Shown: positions 1 to 9,155 of the stretch, piece after piece
Numbering within the stretch: position 1 is the first letter of the stretch
Layout of the letters: each line of letters begins with the position of its first letter
Assembly: GCA_027487845.1 (NCBI GenBank)
Contig: JAIYCV010000042.1
Span: 248,001-312,000, forward strand
Direction: 5' to 3'
Origin: Flammeovirgaceae bacterium
GTDB lineage: Bacteria; Bacteroidota; Bacteroidia; Cytophagales; Cyclobacteriaceae
DNA length: 64,000 nt
Position numbers and translations under genes: made by a program
The notes under the pieces: model-generated
What the model was told of the DNA's origin: nothing
The model's input: only the letters and a program-made list of their open reading frames with translations
The model's database searches: none

Positions 1-924
1 TTCTTTTTGCGGATCTGGCTTTTGGCGAACGATATATTCCACTTTTTTATCCATAAAGCAATGAGATACATTTTTTGCCAATTCTTCGATGCTAACTGCT
101 TTATCCGATCCGACATTATACGCTCTTTTTGACTCGCCTTTAACCAGCATGGTAAGTAGCCAAATCACAAGGTCACCACTATAAAGATAAGACCGCATAG
201 GAGTTCCATCTCCCTTTATTTCAATTGTCTTTCCTGCCAATCCATCGCGGATGAAATTTCCAATTGCAAAATGTATATTGAGATTTAAATAGGGCCCCAC
301 AAAGGCAAAGCACCTGGCAATTGGGATTTCTATTCCAAATTTATCTGCGTATACTGAACACATAAGTTCAGCCAGTCGTTTGCTCTCCGCATAAACATTC
401 TTTGAGTTAAGAGTGTCCGGGCCGTTCATATATTGCTCTGAGGCCAACGGAACAGATTGTTTTCCATACACTGCACCGGAGCTAATGAACAAAACTTTTT
501 TTGCGACACAGTTACGTGAAAATTCCAAAACCCTTCTTGTCCCCTCTACAATGGTGTCCATCATTTCAAATGGATTAGAATTATTCAAATGCTCGCTCGC
601 TTCCGTTGCTGCGTGAATAATAAAGTCGAATTTCTGATTGGGTAATGCAAAGTTTTTTACATTCCCTTCTACATAATGAATAATTCCAGTATTGAAAAGC
701 TGTGGAAATTGCGTTTCAAAATTTGACACATTTCTGGTTAAGACTGTGAGTTCAAGATTAAGTGAAAGCATTCTACTGGCATACACCAACGCCTCAAGCA
801 ACCATTTTCCAAAAAAACCAGTTCCGCCCGTTATAAAAATTCTCTTACCCCTTAACTGACTCCATACAAAGGGATCCATCAGTCTGATAATGTCTTCGAG
901 ATCATCTTTCAGAGGGTTGTTCAC
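1..924 (-). CDS. NAD-dependent epimerase/dehydratase (3' end off the window)
   Basis: This gene is absent from the ORF track because it runs off the left edge. I translated it by hand. A GTG at 924 gives a Rossmann motif TGGTGFFG at residues 32-39 and an SDR catalytic YAESK near residue 176. An ATG at 879 is an alternative start. It begins 5 bases after rfbH, so it is the last visible gene of the rfbF-rfbG-rfbH run. By position it could be the reductase/epimerase that finishes a CDP-3,6-dideoxyhexose, as abequose or paratose synthases do. The family is clear; the exact substrate is inference. The C-terminus is missing. Confidence 0.85.
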   Translation of the reverse strand, partial: MNNPLKDDLEDIIRLMDPFVWSQLRGKRIFITGGTGFFGKWLLEALVYASRMLSLNLELTVLTRNVSNFETQFPQLFNTGIIHYVEGNVKNFALPNQKFDFIIHAATEASEHLNNSNPFEMMDTIVEGTRRVLEFSRNCVAKKVLFISSGAVYGKQSVPLASEQYMNGPDTLNSKNVYAESKRLAELMCSVYADKFGIEIPIARCFAFVGPYLNLNIHFAIGNFIRDGLAGKTIEIKGDGTPMRSYLYSGDLVIWLLTMLVKGESKRAYNVGSDKAVSIEELAKNVSHCFMDKKVEYIVRQKPDPQKE

Positions 925-929
925 TCGGA

Positions 930-2261
930 TTATTTTAATATCTCTTTAAACGTCTTGATCATATAATCTATCATTTGATCATTGATCATAGGCGTTACCC
1001 CAATCCAGAAGGTGTGATTCAAAACGATTTTAGCATTTTTGAGTTCACCAACTACTCGGTATTCGTAATTCTTGAAGTATGGTTGATTGATAATGTTTCC
1101 ACCGAACAACAGTCGGGTAGCAATCTTAGCTTCAGTGAGCTTATCTATCAAATCGTTTCGGCTAATGCCCGCCTCTGGCTTAATTGTTATCAGGAAACCA
1201 AACCAGGAAGGATTAGAATTAGCGGTGGCAACCGGCAAAATTAATTTATCAGAGAGATCACTAAGCCCGGCTTTCAGTCTATCAAAATTATGTCTTCGAA
1301 TCCTGACGAATTCATCAAGTTTTTCTAATTGTGCAAGCCCCAAAGCCGCTTGCATGTCAGTTATTTTAAGATTATAGCCCAATCGTGAATACGTATATTT
1401 GTGGTCGTAGCCAAAGGGAAGGTCACCCAATTGCCAGCCAAATCGCTTCTTACAGGTATTATCTTTTCCTGGCTCACAATAACAATCTCTTCCCCAGTCG
1501 CGGAAAGATTCCATGATTTTTTTTAGTCTCCAATTCGTAGTAAAGACAGCACCTCCCTCTCCCATGGTGATGTGGTGAGCCGGGTAAAAACTTATGGTCG
1601 CAATGTCTCCGAACGTACCGACATGCTTGTTATTATAAGTGGCTCCAAGCGCATCACAACAATCTTCAATCAACCATAAATTGTGTTTCTTGGCAATTTT
1701 TGAAATTTCCTCTACCTGAAATGTATTTCCCAGTGTATGGGCTATCACTATTGCTTTTGTTTTTGGTCCAATTGCCTCCTCCAATCTGGTTATGTCAATT
1801 TCATATGAGGGGATATCAATATCTAAGAAAACTGGAACAAGTCCATACAATAAAAGTGGATTGATAGTCGTGGGGAATGAAACCGAAACAGTGATAAATT
1901 CATCTCCAGGTTTTAAAGCCCTATCACCTAATTCCTCGGCAGTCAACGTGGCGGCCGCCACCAGGTTTGCTGACGAACCGGAATTTACGGTGATCAGGTT
2001 ATTTACACCGATATATTTACCTAGCTTTTTTTCAAACTCAGTATTGAATCGACCTGTTGTAAAAACCCCATCTAAGGCAGCTTCCGTCATCAATTGCAAT
2101 TCCCTCTCATCAAATACTTTTCCACTTACTGGAATTGATGATGAGCCTGGAATAAACTCTTGAACAGGGAATTGCTCTTTGTGAAATTCCTTGACCAAGG
2201 CAAAAATTTGCTCCTTTATCTTATCAGCTTTTGTTTTAGGCATTTCTTTTACCTCGTCCAT
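930..2261 (-). CDS. rfbH: CDP-4-keto-6-deoxyglucose 3-dehydrase (E1, RfbH)
   Basis: PMP- and [2Fe-2S]-dependent dehydrase that removes the C3 hydroxyl on the way to CDP-3,6-dideoxyhexoses. It has the DegT/AHBA aminotransferase fold, but the PLP-lysine site reads FYPAHHITMGEGG (about residue 227), with histidine where aminotransferases have lysine. That is the hallmark of E1. A cysteine cluster DCYCEPGKDNTC follows near residues 257-270 and fits the iron-sulfur ligands. At 443 aa it is full length. The ATG at 2261 overlaps the end of rfbG, so the two are translationally coupled. Its partner reductase E3 is not in this window. Confidence 0.95.
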   Translation of the reverse strand: MDEVKEMPKTKADKIKEQIFALVKEFHKEQFPVQEFIPGSSSIPVSGKVFDERELQLMTEAALDGVFTTGRFNTEFEKKLGKYIGVNNLITVNSGSSANLVAAATLTAEELGDRALKPGDEFITVSVSFPTTINPLLLYGLVPVFLDIDIPSYEIDITRLEEAIGPKTKAIVIAHTLGNTFQVEEISKIAKKHNLWLIEDCCDALGATYNNKHVGTFGDIATISFYPAHHITMGEGGAVFTTNWRLKKIMESFRDWGRDCYCEPGKDNTCKKRFGWQLGDLPFGYDHKYTYSRLGYNLKITDMQAALGLAQLEKLDEFVRIRRHNFDRLKAGLSDLSDKLILPVATANSNPSWFGFLITIKPEAGISRNDLIDKLTEAKIATRLLFGGNIINQPYFKNYEYRVVGELKNAKIVLNHTFWIGVTPMINDQMIDYMIKTFKEILK

Positions 2262-3343
2262 TTTATTTTTTGTTTACTAGCTATTTCTGTATACTCCTTT
2301 ATTTGCAAAACCCTCTGGCTATAAATGTCTGAATTATCAAACTCTGCCTGATAGCCATTTACAGTGAAAGCAACCGTTTTGGGAAAATCTAAGGCAGGTT
2401 TCCATTCCAACATTTTCATTGCTTTGGAAATATCTAATTTCAACAAGTGTGCTTCGTGAAGCTTTCTCTCCGCAACTGGAATACTATAACCCCCTTTACC
2501 GAATGCTACAATAGATTGTTCGATTAATTCCTTTACAGAATAGTGATTGCTATCTAACGGTCCGAAATTCCAGCCTCCCGAATACGGTTTCCCTTCGGAC
2601 CACAGAGCAGACGCTAATTGCAAATACCCACTTAACGGCTCCAGTACATGCTGCCAGGGACGGGTATGATCGGGATTTCTTATGATCATAGATTCTCCTC
2701 TTACATGAGCCCTAAAAAAATCTGGGACAATTCGGTCCTCTGCCCAATCACCTCCTCCAATCACATTACCCGCCCTTGCCGAGGCAATGCTGGGGCTATT
2801 TTCGCCTTGAAAAAATGAATGCAGATAAGAGGCTGTAATTAATTCTGAACAACCTTTAGAAGAACTGTACGGATCCTTTCCACCCATTGGATCATTTTCC
2901 CGGTAGCCCCACACCCAATTTTGGTTTTCATAGCATTTGTCACTGGTAACATTGATGGCAACTCGAATAGAAGGAATATTTCTGACGACCTCCAGGAAGT
3001 TTACTGTCCCAATAAGGTTTGTCTGATAGGTCTCTCTAGGGTCCTTGTAGGATTGGAGAACTAAGGGTTGTGCCGCTAGGTGAAATATAATTTCAGGTTT
3101 TATCTTTTCAGCAAAAGACAAAAAATTCTCAAAATCCACTACATTCCCATCCTCATGAGTAATCTTATTCGACAGTTTAGTGGTAACAAAATTATCCCTT
3201 TCCGTTTTTGGTGGTAACGAGTAACCAAATACTTGGGCATTCATCTCATGGAGCCAAATGCTTAACCAAGAACCTTTGAATCCAGTATCTCCCGTAATCA
3301 AAATTCTTCTGCCATTAAAAGCACCTTGGAATAAATTTTTCAT
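2249..3343 (-). CDS. rfbG: CDP-glucose 4,6-dehydratase
   Basis: Converts CDP-glucose to CDP-4-keto-6-deoxyglucose, the step before RfbH. It is an extended SDR with a glycine-rich ITGDTGFKGSW motif at about residues 16-26, the family-typical variant of GxxGxxG, and a catalytic YSSSK near residue 158. At 364 aa it matches the usual length. It lies 3 bases after rfbF and overlaps rfbH by 13 bases, so the three genes form one coupled CDP-sugar unit. Identification is confident from both sequence and order. Confidence 0.95.
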   Translation of the reverse strand: MKNLFQGAFNGRRILITGDTGFKGSWLSIWLHEMNAQVFGYSLPPKTERDNFVTTKLSNKITHEDGNVVDFENFLSFAEKIKPEIIFHLAAQPLVLQSYKDPRETYQTNLIGTVNFLEVVRNIPSIRVAINVTSDKCYENQNWVWGYRENDPMGGKDPYSSSKGCSELITASYLHSFFQGENSPSIASARAGNVIGGGDWAEDRIVPDFFRAHVRGESMIIRNPDHTRPWQHVLEPLSGYLQLASALWSEGKPYSGGWNFGPLDSNHYSVKELIEQSIVAFGKGGYSIPVAERKLHEAHLLKLDISKAMKMLEWKPALDFPKTVAFTVNGYQAEFDNSDIYSQRVLQIKEYTEIASKQKIKWTR

Positions 3344-3346
3344 CGT

Positions 3347-4120
3347 TTATTTCCAAGTTTTCCATTCCGCTCGACCTGAATTCCAGAGGCTTTCCAAGTC
3401 AATTTTGTCCCTCAAGGTGTCCATGGGCTTCCAGAAGGCCTTGTGCTTGTAAGCCACAAGTTGTCCATCTTTTGCCAAATTCTCTAAAGGTTCTTTCTCC
3501 CAAATGGAGTTATCTCCCTCGATATAATCGAAAATCTTTGATTCACACACAAAGAAACCACCATTGACCCACGCTCCATCGCCCTTTGGTTTCTCAAAAA
3601 ATGACTCAACATTATCTTTTGCATCTAAACTTAGCGCTCCAAAACGTCCAGAAGGCTGCACAGAGGTAACAGTACAAAGCTTGCCATGACTCTTATGAAA
3701 TTTGTACAATGAGTCGAGGTCAACATTTGCAACCCCGTCTCCGTAAGTAAGCATGAAAGTCTCTCCTTTAACAAAATTCTGAATTCTTTTTATCCGCCCA
3801 CCGGTCATCGTATTCAACCCAGTATCCTTAAGGGTTATCTTCCAAGGCTCGGCCTGCGATCCATGCCATTCAATGCTATTGTCCTTCAGGTCAATTGTTA
3901 AATCCGACTGATGTAGGTAATAATTGGCAAAATACTCTTTGATTAAATAGCTCTTGTACCCCAAACAAATAACAAAATCTTGATATCCATAAGAAGAATA
4001 TATTTTCATAATGTGCCAAAGAATTGGCTTGCCGCCAATTTCGATCATTGGCTTCGGTTTCATGTCTGTTTCTTCGCTGATTCGTGTGCCCAGCCCACCG
4101 GCCAGTAGAACAACTTTCAT
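3347..4120 (-). CDS. rfbF: Glucose-1-phosphate cytidylyltransferase
   Basis: Makes CDP-glucose from CTP and glucose-1-phosphate, the committed entry to the CDP-sugar branch. The N-terminus carries the nucleotidyltransferase signature LAGGLGTR followed by KPKPMIEIGGKP (residues 6-33), and the sequence keeps the RfbF character (YGDGVANVD near residue 125). The length of 257 aa is normal. It follows fcl by 17 bases and precedes rfbG by 3, so it is probably cotranscribed from gmd onward. Confidence 0.95.
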   Translation of the reverse strand: MKVVLLAGGLGTRISEETDMKPKPMIEIGGKPILWHIMKIYSSYGYQDFVICLGYKSYLIKEYFANYYLHQSDLTIDLKDNSIEWHGSQAEPWKITLKDTGLNTMTGGRIKRIQNFVKGETFMLTYGDGVANVDLDSLYKFHKSHGKLCTVTSVQPSGRFGALSLDAKDNVESFFEKPKGDGAWVNGGFFVCESKIFDYIEGDNSIWEKEPLENLAKDGQLVAYKHKAFWKPMDTLRDKIDLESLWNSGRAEWKTWK

Positions 4121-4137
4121 AGTAATTGTTTAACGAT

Positions 4138-5067
4138 TTAAGACAAACTGCTTTTAAATTGACCAATAACTTCTCTAAGTCCAGCGTCAAGCAAAATTTT
4201 TGGCCTCCAATTTAAACCATAAAGTTTACTGACATCCATCAATTTACGTGGGGTTCCGTTAGGTTTTGACTTGTCCCATTTAATTTCACCTTGAAAGTCG
4301 GTTATTTTTTTTATTCTTTCAGCAAGTTCTCTTATAGTGATGTCTTGGCCTACTCCAACATTAACAAATTCGTTACGACAATAATTTTTCATAAGAAATA
4401 CACAGGCATCTGCTAAATCATCCACATGAAGAAACTCTCTAAGCGGGGTCCCTGATCCCCAAACCTCAACCGATGGAGAATTATTAATTTTAGCTTCATG
4501 GAATTTTCTTATCAATGCGGGAATTACATGGGAATTGTTCAAATCGTAATTGTCGTTCGGTCCATACAAGTTCGTGGGCATTGCACTTATAAAATTGCAG
4601 CCATACTGAGCTCTGTAATTCTCACAAAGCTTAATACCTGCAATTTTTGCAATTGCATAAGGCTCGTTGGTTTCTTCTAAATAACCGGATAAAAGATATT
4701 CTTCTTTCAACGGTTGGGGCGCATTCTTTGGATAAATACAAGAAGAACCTAAAAACAATAGTTTCTTTACTTTATGGACATAGCTTTGGTGGATGACATT
4801 GCTTTCTATCATCAAATTTTCGTATAGAAAATCCGCTCTATAGGTATTGTTGGCCATTATACCACCCACCCTAGCAGCGGCTAAGAAAACATATTCTGGT
4901 TTCTCTGTTTCAAAGAACTTTTCTACTGCGGCTTGGTTACGCAAGTCTAATTCAGAGGATGCTCTTAGTACAAGGTTATCATAGCCCTCGGCTTGCAATT
5001 TTCTTACAATGGCAGAGCCAACCATACCTCGATGCCCAGCAACATAGATTTTGGAAGTTTTCTCCAT
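4138..5067 (-). CDS. fcl: GDP-L-fucose synthase
   Basis: Bifunctional 3,5-epimerase/4-reductase that turns GDP-4-keto-6-deoxymannose into GDP-L-fucose. SDR fold with [12 protein letters not shown] at residues 9-20, the SSCIYP motif near residue 107 and catalytic YAIAK near 136. The length of 309 aa is standard. Its ATG shares one base with the gmd stop (TAATG), which indicates translational coupling. Known family pairing with gmd makes the call secure. Confidence 0.97.
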   Translation of the reverse strand: MEKTSKIYVAGHRGMVGSAIVRKLQAEGYDNLVLRASSELDLRNQAAVEKFFETEKPEYVFLAAARVGGIMANNTYRADFLYENLMIESNVIHQSYVHKVKKLLFLGSSCIYPKNAPQPLKEEYLLSGYLEETNEPYAIAKIAGIKLCENYRAQYGCNFISAMPTNLYGPNDNYDLNNSHVIPALIRKFHEAKINNSPSVEVWGSGTPLREFLHVDDLADACVFLMKNYCRNEFVNVGVGQDITIRELAERIKKITDFQGEIKWDKSKPNGTPRKLMDVSKLYGLNWRPKILLDAGLREVIGQFKSSLS

Positions 5068-6179
5068 TACTCGTGGTATTGAAATATTTTATGGCCACCT
5101 TCTTTTAGGTAATGATCGCGTTTAAACAATTGTAGGTCGCTTGAAACCATATCATCCACCAATTTATCCAAATCGTATTCTAATTCCCATTTCAAGTCGG
5201 TCTTCGCCTTTGTTGGGTCTCCAATCAATAATTCAACCTCGGTTGGTCGGAAATATTTTGGGTCGATTCTCATTACAACATCACCTACTTTGACTTTAGC
5301 CGCGTTATCTTTTACCTCCGAAACGAAACCAATTTCGTCAACCCCGCTGCCTTTAAATTGAATTACTATACCTAGTCTAATAAATGTTTTCACAATGAAC
5401 TCACGCACGGTAGTGGTTACTCCTGTGGCTACCACAAAGTCATCTGGCTTGGTATGCTGTAGCATTAACCACATCACTTTTACGTAGTCCTTTGCGTGAC
5501 CCCAATCGCGCTTAGAATCAATATTGCCCATATACAAGCACTGCTGCAGACCCAATGCGATCTTGCAAGCACCTCGAGTAATTTTGCGGGTGACAAATGT
5601 CTCGCCTCGAAGCGGTGATTCGTGATTAAAAAGAATGCCGTTTGAAGCAAACATACTGTAAGCTTCGCGATAGTTTACAGTAATCCAATAACCATATAAT
5701 TTGGCAACTGCATATGGTGAGCGTGGATAAAAAGGAGTTGTTTCCCGCTGTGGGACTTCCTGAACTAGTCCATACAACTCCGAAGTTGAAGCCTGATAAA
5801 AGCGGGTCTTTTGGGTCAGACCAAGTATTCTTATGGCTTCTAAAAGGCGCAGCGTGCCTATTCCATCCACATCTGCTGCGTATTCCGGGGAATCGAAACT
5901 TACTTTTACATGCGACATCGCCCCTAAATTGTAAATCTCGTCTGGTTGAACTTCTTGGACAATACGAATAAGATTGCTGGAATCACTTAAATCGCCATAA
6001 TGGAGTTTTAAGTTGATCTTATCTTCGTGTGGGTCTTGATACAAATGATCAATCCGATCCGTGTTGAATAAAGAAGTTCTTCGCTTGATACCATGAACTT
6101 CGTATCCTTTCGAGAGCAAAAGCTCCGCCAAGTAAGCCCCATCTTGGCCAGTGATGCCTGTAATTAACGCTTTTTTCAA
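5067..6179 (-). CDS. gmd: GDP-mannose 4,6-dehydratase
   Basis: Produces GDP-4-keto-6-deoxy-D-mannose, feeding Fcl. Extended SDR with [16 protein letters not shown] at residues 6-21, catalytic YAVAK near residue 156, and the substrate-loop [17 protein letters not shown] that identifies Gmd. The 370 aa length is typical. A good -7 element TATCTTTG lies just upstream at 6200-6207, so gmd probably heads a six-gene transcript (gmd, fcl, rfbF, rfbG, rfbH, epimerase). Confidence 0.97.
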   Translation of the reverse strand: MKKALITGITGQDGAYLAELLLSKGYEVHGIKRRTSLFNTDRIDHLYQDPHEDKINLKLHYGDLSDSSNLIRIVQEVQPDEIYNLGAMSHVKVSFDSPEYAADVDGIGTLRLLEAIRILGLTQKTRFYQASTSELYGLVQEVPQRETTPFYPRSPYAVAKLYGYWITVNYREAYSMFASNGILFNHESPLRGETFVTRKITRGACKIALGLQQCLYMGNIDSKRDWGHAKDYVKVMWLMLQHTKPDDFVVATGVTTTVREFIVKTFIRLGIVIQFKGSGVDEIGFVSEVKDNAAKVKVGDVVMRIDPKYFRPTEVELLIGDPTKAKTDLKWELEYDLDKLVDDMVSSDLQLFKRDHYLKEGGHKIFQYHE

Positions 6180-6199
6180 GATTTTCTAAAATTTAAGTG

Positions 6200-6226
6200 C
6201 AAAGATAACCATCTACTTTGATCAAA
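6200..6226 (-). promoter_or_regulatory. Candidate Bacteroidota sigma-A promoter for gmd
   Basis: On the minus strand the sequence contains TATCTTTG (6200-6207), a perfect TAnnTTTG -7 box. A TTTG lies at 6223-6226. The 15-base spacer is shorter than the usual 19-21, so the -33 assignment is weak. Predicted transcription would start very close to the gmd ATG at 6179. Confidence 0.4.
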
Positions 6227-6249
6227 AAAGTATCTCGAGATTGAAGTGC

Positions 6250-7263
6250 TTAGCTTAGTAAACCAAGGTACCAATCAATGGTTTTCTTGATACCACTTTC
6301 AAAGTTTTCTTCGGCTTTCCAACCCAGTTCGTTTTCAATTCTTGTGGCATCTATGGCATAACGCCTATCGTGGCCGGCTCTATCTTTCACAAAAGTGAGT
6401 TGTTCTTTATAGCTTTTTTGATCGGTCCGTGGCTTCTTTGAATCCAACAACTCGCAAATGGTGTTAGCTATCTGATTGTTTACTCGCTCATTTCTGCCGC
6501 CAATGTTATAGGTTTCTCCTGATTTTCCTGTGTGAAAGGCTAAATCAATCCCTTTAGCGTGATCTAATACAAACAACCAATCACGAATATTTTTACCGTC
6601 ACCATAAATAGGAATGGGTTCACCTGCTAAGGCCTTTCTAATGATTGTTGGGATCAGTTTTTCCTGGTGCTGTTTAGGGCCATAATTGTTGGAGCAGTTT
6701 GTTGTTACCACATTGAGGCCATACGTATGAAAATAGCTTCTTACCAGTAAATCGCTGCCCGCTTTTGAGGCTGAGTACGGACTATTAGGTGCGTAAGGTG
6801 TGCTTTCGGTAAACAAGCCTGTTTCACCTAGGGTGCCATACACTTCGTCTGTTGAGACATGTAGAAACGGGTTTCTCTCTTTTCCATTTACGGATTCGAA
6901 CGGGGCTTTAATCCAATTTTTTCTTGCCACGTCAAGCAAGGTAAACGTGCCATTTATATTGGTGCGAATAAATGCCTCCGGCCCGCTTATTGAATTATCT
7001 ACGTGCGACTCAGCAGCAAAGTGGATGACTCCGAAAAAATCATGTTTTTTAAATAATTCCTCCACAAGAGCGCGATCACAAATATCTCCTTTAACAAACG
7101 TGTATCTCGGATTCGCCTCCACTTCCTTGAGGTTATTTAAATTGCCTGCGTAGGTCAAAGCATCTAAATTGACCACCTGGTAATCATCGTGAGTTTCTAA
7201 AAAGTAGGGTATAAAATTGGAGCCTATAAATCCTGCTCCACCGGTAACTAAAATTGTTTTCAT
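6250..7263 (-). CDS. rfbB: dTDP-glucose 4,6-dehydratase
   Basis: Makes dTDP-4-keto-6-deoxyglucose. SDR with VTGGAGFIGSNF at residues 5-16, the STDEVYG motif typical of RmlB near residue 137, and catalytic YSASK near residue 163. The 337 aa length is normal. It is the last gene of the rfbA-rfbC-rfbB run and is separated from rfbC by a 99-base spacer holding a tandem repeat, so it may be expressed somewhat independently. Confidence 0.97.
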   Translation of the reverse strand: MKTILVTGGAGFIGSNFIPYFLETHDDYQVVNLDALTYAGNLNNLKEVEANPRYTFVKGDICDRALVEELFKKHDFFGVIHFAAESHVDNSISGPEAFIRTNINGTFTLLDVARKNWIKAPFESVNGKERNPFLHVSTDEVYGTLGETGLFTESTPYAPNSPYSASKAGSDLLVRSYFHTYGLNVVTTNCSNNYGPKQHQEKLIPTIIRKALAGEPIPIYGDGKNIRDWLFVLDHAKGIDLAFHTGKSGETYNIGGRNERVNNQIANTICELLDSKKPRTDQKSYKEQLTFVKDRAGHDRRYAIDATRIENELGWKAEENFESGIKKTIDWYLGLLS

Positions 7264-7299
7264 TAAACTAGACGTTAGTAGTGTGTATTGAGACGTAAG

Positions 7300-7343
7300 A
7301 AAATGCAGGTTGGGAACTGAGAAAATGCGGGTTGAGAGTTTTT
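7300..7343. repeat. Imperfect 22-bp tandem repeat between rfbC and rfbB
   Basis: Two adjacent 22-base units begin AAAATGCAGGTTGGGA and AAAATGCGGGTTGAGA (at 7300 and 7322). The preceding bases (7265-7299) contain AGACGT twice and resemble the 56-bp repeat at 8794. The block sits in the 99-base gap between the rfbC stop and the rfbB start. Confidence 0.6.
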
Positions 7344-7362
7344 TAATAGAAAAGTTTTCATC

Positions 7363-7911
7363 TTAAAAAATTGAATCAAGTTCTGATAAAATTGGATGTT
7401 TTTTGTCCTTTTCTGATAGTATGAATTCATTAGCAGGTAGTTTCCAATCAATATCCAGGGCTGGATCGTTGAATAATAAACCAGCGTCAGCTTGCGCATT
7501 ATAGTATTCATCAACTTTGTAAAAAACTTCGGCTTGTTCACTCAGCACAACAAAACCGTGAGCAAAACCTTTCGGAACCAATAGTTGTTTTTTGTTTTCC
7601 GAGGAGAGTTCAATCGAGAATTGCTTCCCAAAAGTTGGTTCTGCGTTTCGAATATCAATTACGACATCTAAAATCAATCCGCTTAAAACACGAACAAGTT
7701 TTGTTTGAGCGAAAGGGGGCTTTTGAAAATGTAGGCCGCGCAGAACGCCTTTTGCTGAACTTGACTGATTGTCCTGGACAAACGTTAGGTCTATTCCTGT
7801 CTCAAGCAAAGTCCTTTTGCTGAATGATTCCATGAAATAGCCCCGCGAATCGCCAAGTACTTTCGGCTCTAATACAAAAAGGTCTTTAAACGGGGTCGAA
7901 ACTACCTTCAT
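7363..7911 (-). CDS. rfbC: dTDP-4-dehydrorhamnose 3,5-epimerase
   Basis: Cupin-fold epimerase acting on dTDP-4-keto-6-deoxyglucose to give dTDP-4-keto-L-rhamnose. Signature stretches are FVQDNQSSS (residues 44-52), LRGLHFQ (57-63, with the catalytic histidine) and PKGFAHGF near residue 113. The length of 182 aa is standard. It starts one base after rfbA ends, so the two are coupled. The final reductase of the rhamnose pathway, RmlD, is not found in this window. Confidence 0.96.
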   Translation of the reverse strand: MKVVSTPFKDLFVLEPKVLGDSRGYFMESFSKRTLLETGIDLTFVQDNQSSSAKGVLRGLHFQKPPFAQTKLVRVLSGLILDVVIDIRNAEPTFGKQFSIELSSENKKQLLVPKGFAHGFVVLSEQAEVFYKVDEYYNAQADAGLLFNDPALDIDWKLPANEFILSEKDKKHPILSELDSIF

Positions 7912-7912
7912 T

Positions 7913-8791
7913 TTATCGAATAAATTTCTCGTTGATAACTTTCATTAAATATTGACCGTATTGGTTCTTAAGCAACGGTTTTGCCAATTCAATTACTTGT
8001 TCTTTTGAAATGTAACCCTTTCGGTATGCGATCTCTTCAAGGCAGGCTATCTTTAAGCCTTGTCGCTCTTCTATAGATTCAACAAAATTTGAGGCCTGCA
8101 ACATGGATTGGTGAGTACCCGTATCTAGCCATGCCATGCCACGGCCCAATAATTTCACAGTCAATAAATTTTCTTCGAGGTAAATTCTATTGAGGTCGGT
8201 GATTTCCAATTCTCCTCTTGACGATGGTTTCACTTGCTTTGCCCTTTCTACAACAGTATTATCGTAAAAGTAAAGCCCCGTAACCGCATAGTTTGATTTA
8301 GGAACTTTGGGCTTTTCCTCAATAGAAAGCACTTTACCTTGTTCATCAAACTCAACTACTCCGTAGCGTTCAGCATCATTAACATAGTAACCAAAAACTG
8401 TTGCTCCTGCTTGCAATTCACTTGCTTCCTCCAATAATTTAGAAAAATTATAGCCATAGAAAATATTATCGCCCAATACCAAACAGCAGGAATCGTTTCC
8501 AATAAATTCCTCCCCGAGCAAGAACGCCTGAGCCAATCCATCTGGGGAAGGCTGAATTTTATAGGAAATCGTTAATCCTAGTTTCGATCCATCACCAAAA
8601 AGGTTTTCAAATAAATGAATGTCTTGAGGAGTGGAAATGATCAGGATTTCTCGAATATTAGCCAACATCAACACCGACATTGGGTAATATATCATTGGCT
8701 TATCGTAAATCGGCAAGATTTGCTTTGATATTGTCTGTGTAAGTGGATAGAGGCGAGTACCGGACCCTCCAGCTAAAATTATTCCTTTCAT
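7913..8791 (-). CDS. rfbA: Glucose-1-phosphate thymidylyltransferase
   Basis: Makes dTDP-glucose from dTTP and glucose-1-phosphate. The N-terminus shows [16 protein letters not shown] (residues 3-18) and KPMIYYPMS, both diagnostic of RmlA, and LGDNIFYG appears near residue 108. The 292 aa length is typical. It heads the dTDP-sugar run and is preceded by a 364-base non-coding spacer, suggesting its own promoter, although I found no convincing complete one. Confidence 0.97.
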   Translation of the reverse strand: MKGIILAGGSGTRLYPLTQTISKQILPIYDKPMIYYPMSVLMLANIREILIISTPQDIHLFENLFGDGSKLGLTISYKIQPSPDGLAQAFLLGEEFIGNDSCCLVLGDNIFYGYNFSKLLEEASELQAGATVFGYYVNDAERYGVVEFDEQGKVLSIEEKPKVPKSNYAVTGLYFYDNTVVERAKQVKPSSRGELEITDLNRIYLEENLLTVKLLGRGMAWLDTGTHQSMLQASNFVESIEERQGLKIACLEEIAYRKGYISKEQVIELAKPLLKNQYGQYLMKVINEKFIR

Positions 8792-9155
8792 AGATTAGAC
8801 GTGAGACATTAGTATGAAGATGTTAGACATCGAATTTCAAATTACTTAAATTAGACGTGAGGCATTAGTATTAAGACGCTAGACATGGCATTTCAAATTT
8901 ACTATTGTTCTATCTCATCGCGTTTAGCCAACAGAACAACCTTTTCGCATAATTCCAATTATTTTCAAACTTATAAAACCAAGTTAAACATTTCGATGTA
9001 ATTCAAAACTTCTATTTAACCATGACATTTGTTCTTAAAGACCTGCGATCGAACCTTACCCAAAGCTTACTTAGAGGATACCCGAAGGATGCCTCACCAC
9101 ATAAAAATTCTTTCCACAAGAAAAATCTGACGAAACGGCATGTTTTGAGGCCAGT
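8792..9155. other. 364-base gene-free spacer between rfbA and the WlbA-like gene
   Basis: The proximal third is filled by the 56-bp direct repeat (8794-8903). One minus-strand -7-like TAAATTTG occurs at 8894-8901 inside the second repeat unit, with no TTTG at the right distance. The rest is A+T-rich. A 52-codon plus-strand reading frame (9022-9180) overlaps the WlbA stop region and has no recognisable features. I see no convincing gene. Confidence 0.6.
8794..8903. repeat. Imperfect 56-bp direct repeat, two copies
   Basis: Unit 1 begins at 8794 and unit 2 at 8850. Both start ATTAGACGTGA and continue with CATTAGTAT, TAGACAT and ATTTCAAATT at matching offsets, with a handful of substitutions. 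The period is 56 bases. The internal words (TTAGAC, GACATTAG) look like an older, shorter repeat that has been reduplicated. It encodes nothing visible. Confidence 0.75.

Noticed and set aside
413-616. 67-aa plus-strand ORF
   Set aside because: It is antisense to the conserved reading frame of the partial epimerase (1-924), which carries the SDR motifs.
6892-6903. GGATTCGAACGG, resembling a tRNA T-loop
   Set aside because: It is inside the rfbB coding sequence and there is no acceptor or anticodon stem at the right distance.
7275-7541. 88-aa minus-strand ORF in the track
   Set aside because: It lies in another frame of rfbC, is rich in Tyr/Asn from A+T-rich DNA and has no features.
8794-8903. 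CRISPR array
   Set aside because: Two directly adjacent imperfect 56-bp units with no unique spacers and no cas genes nearby.
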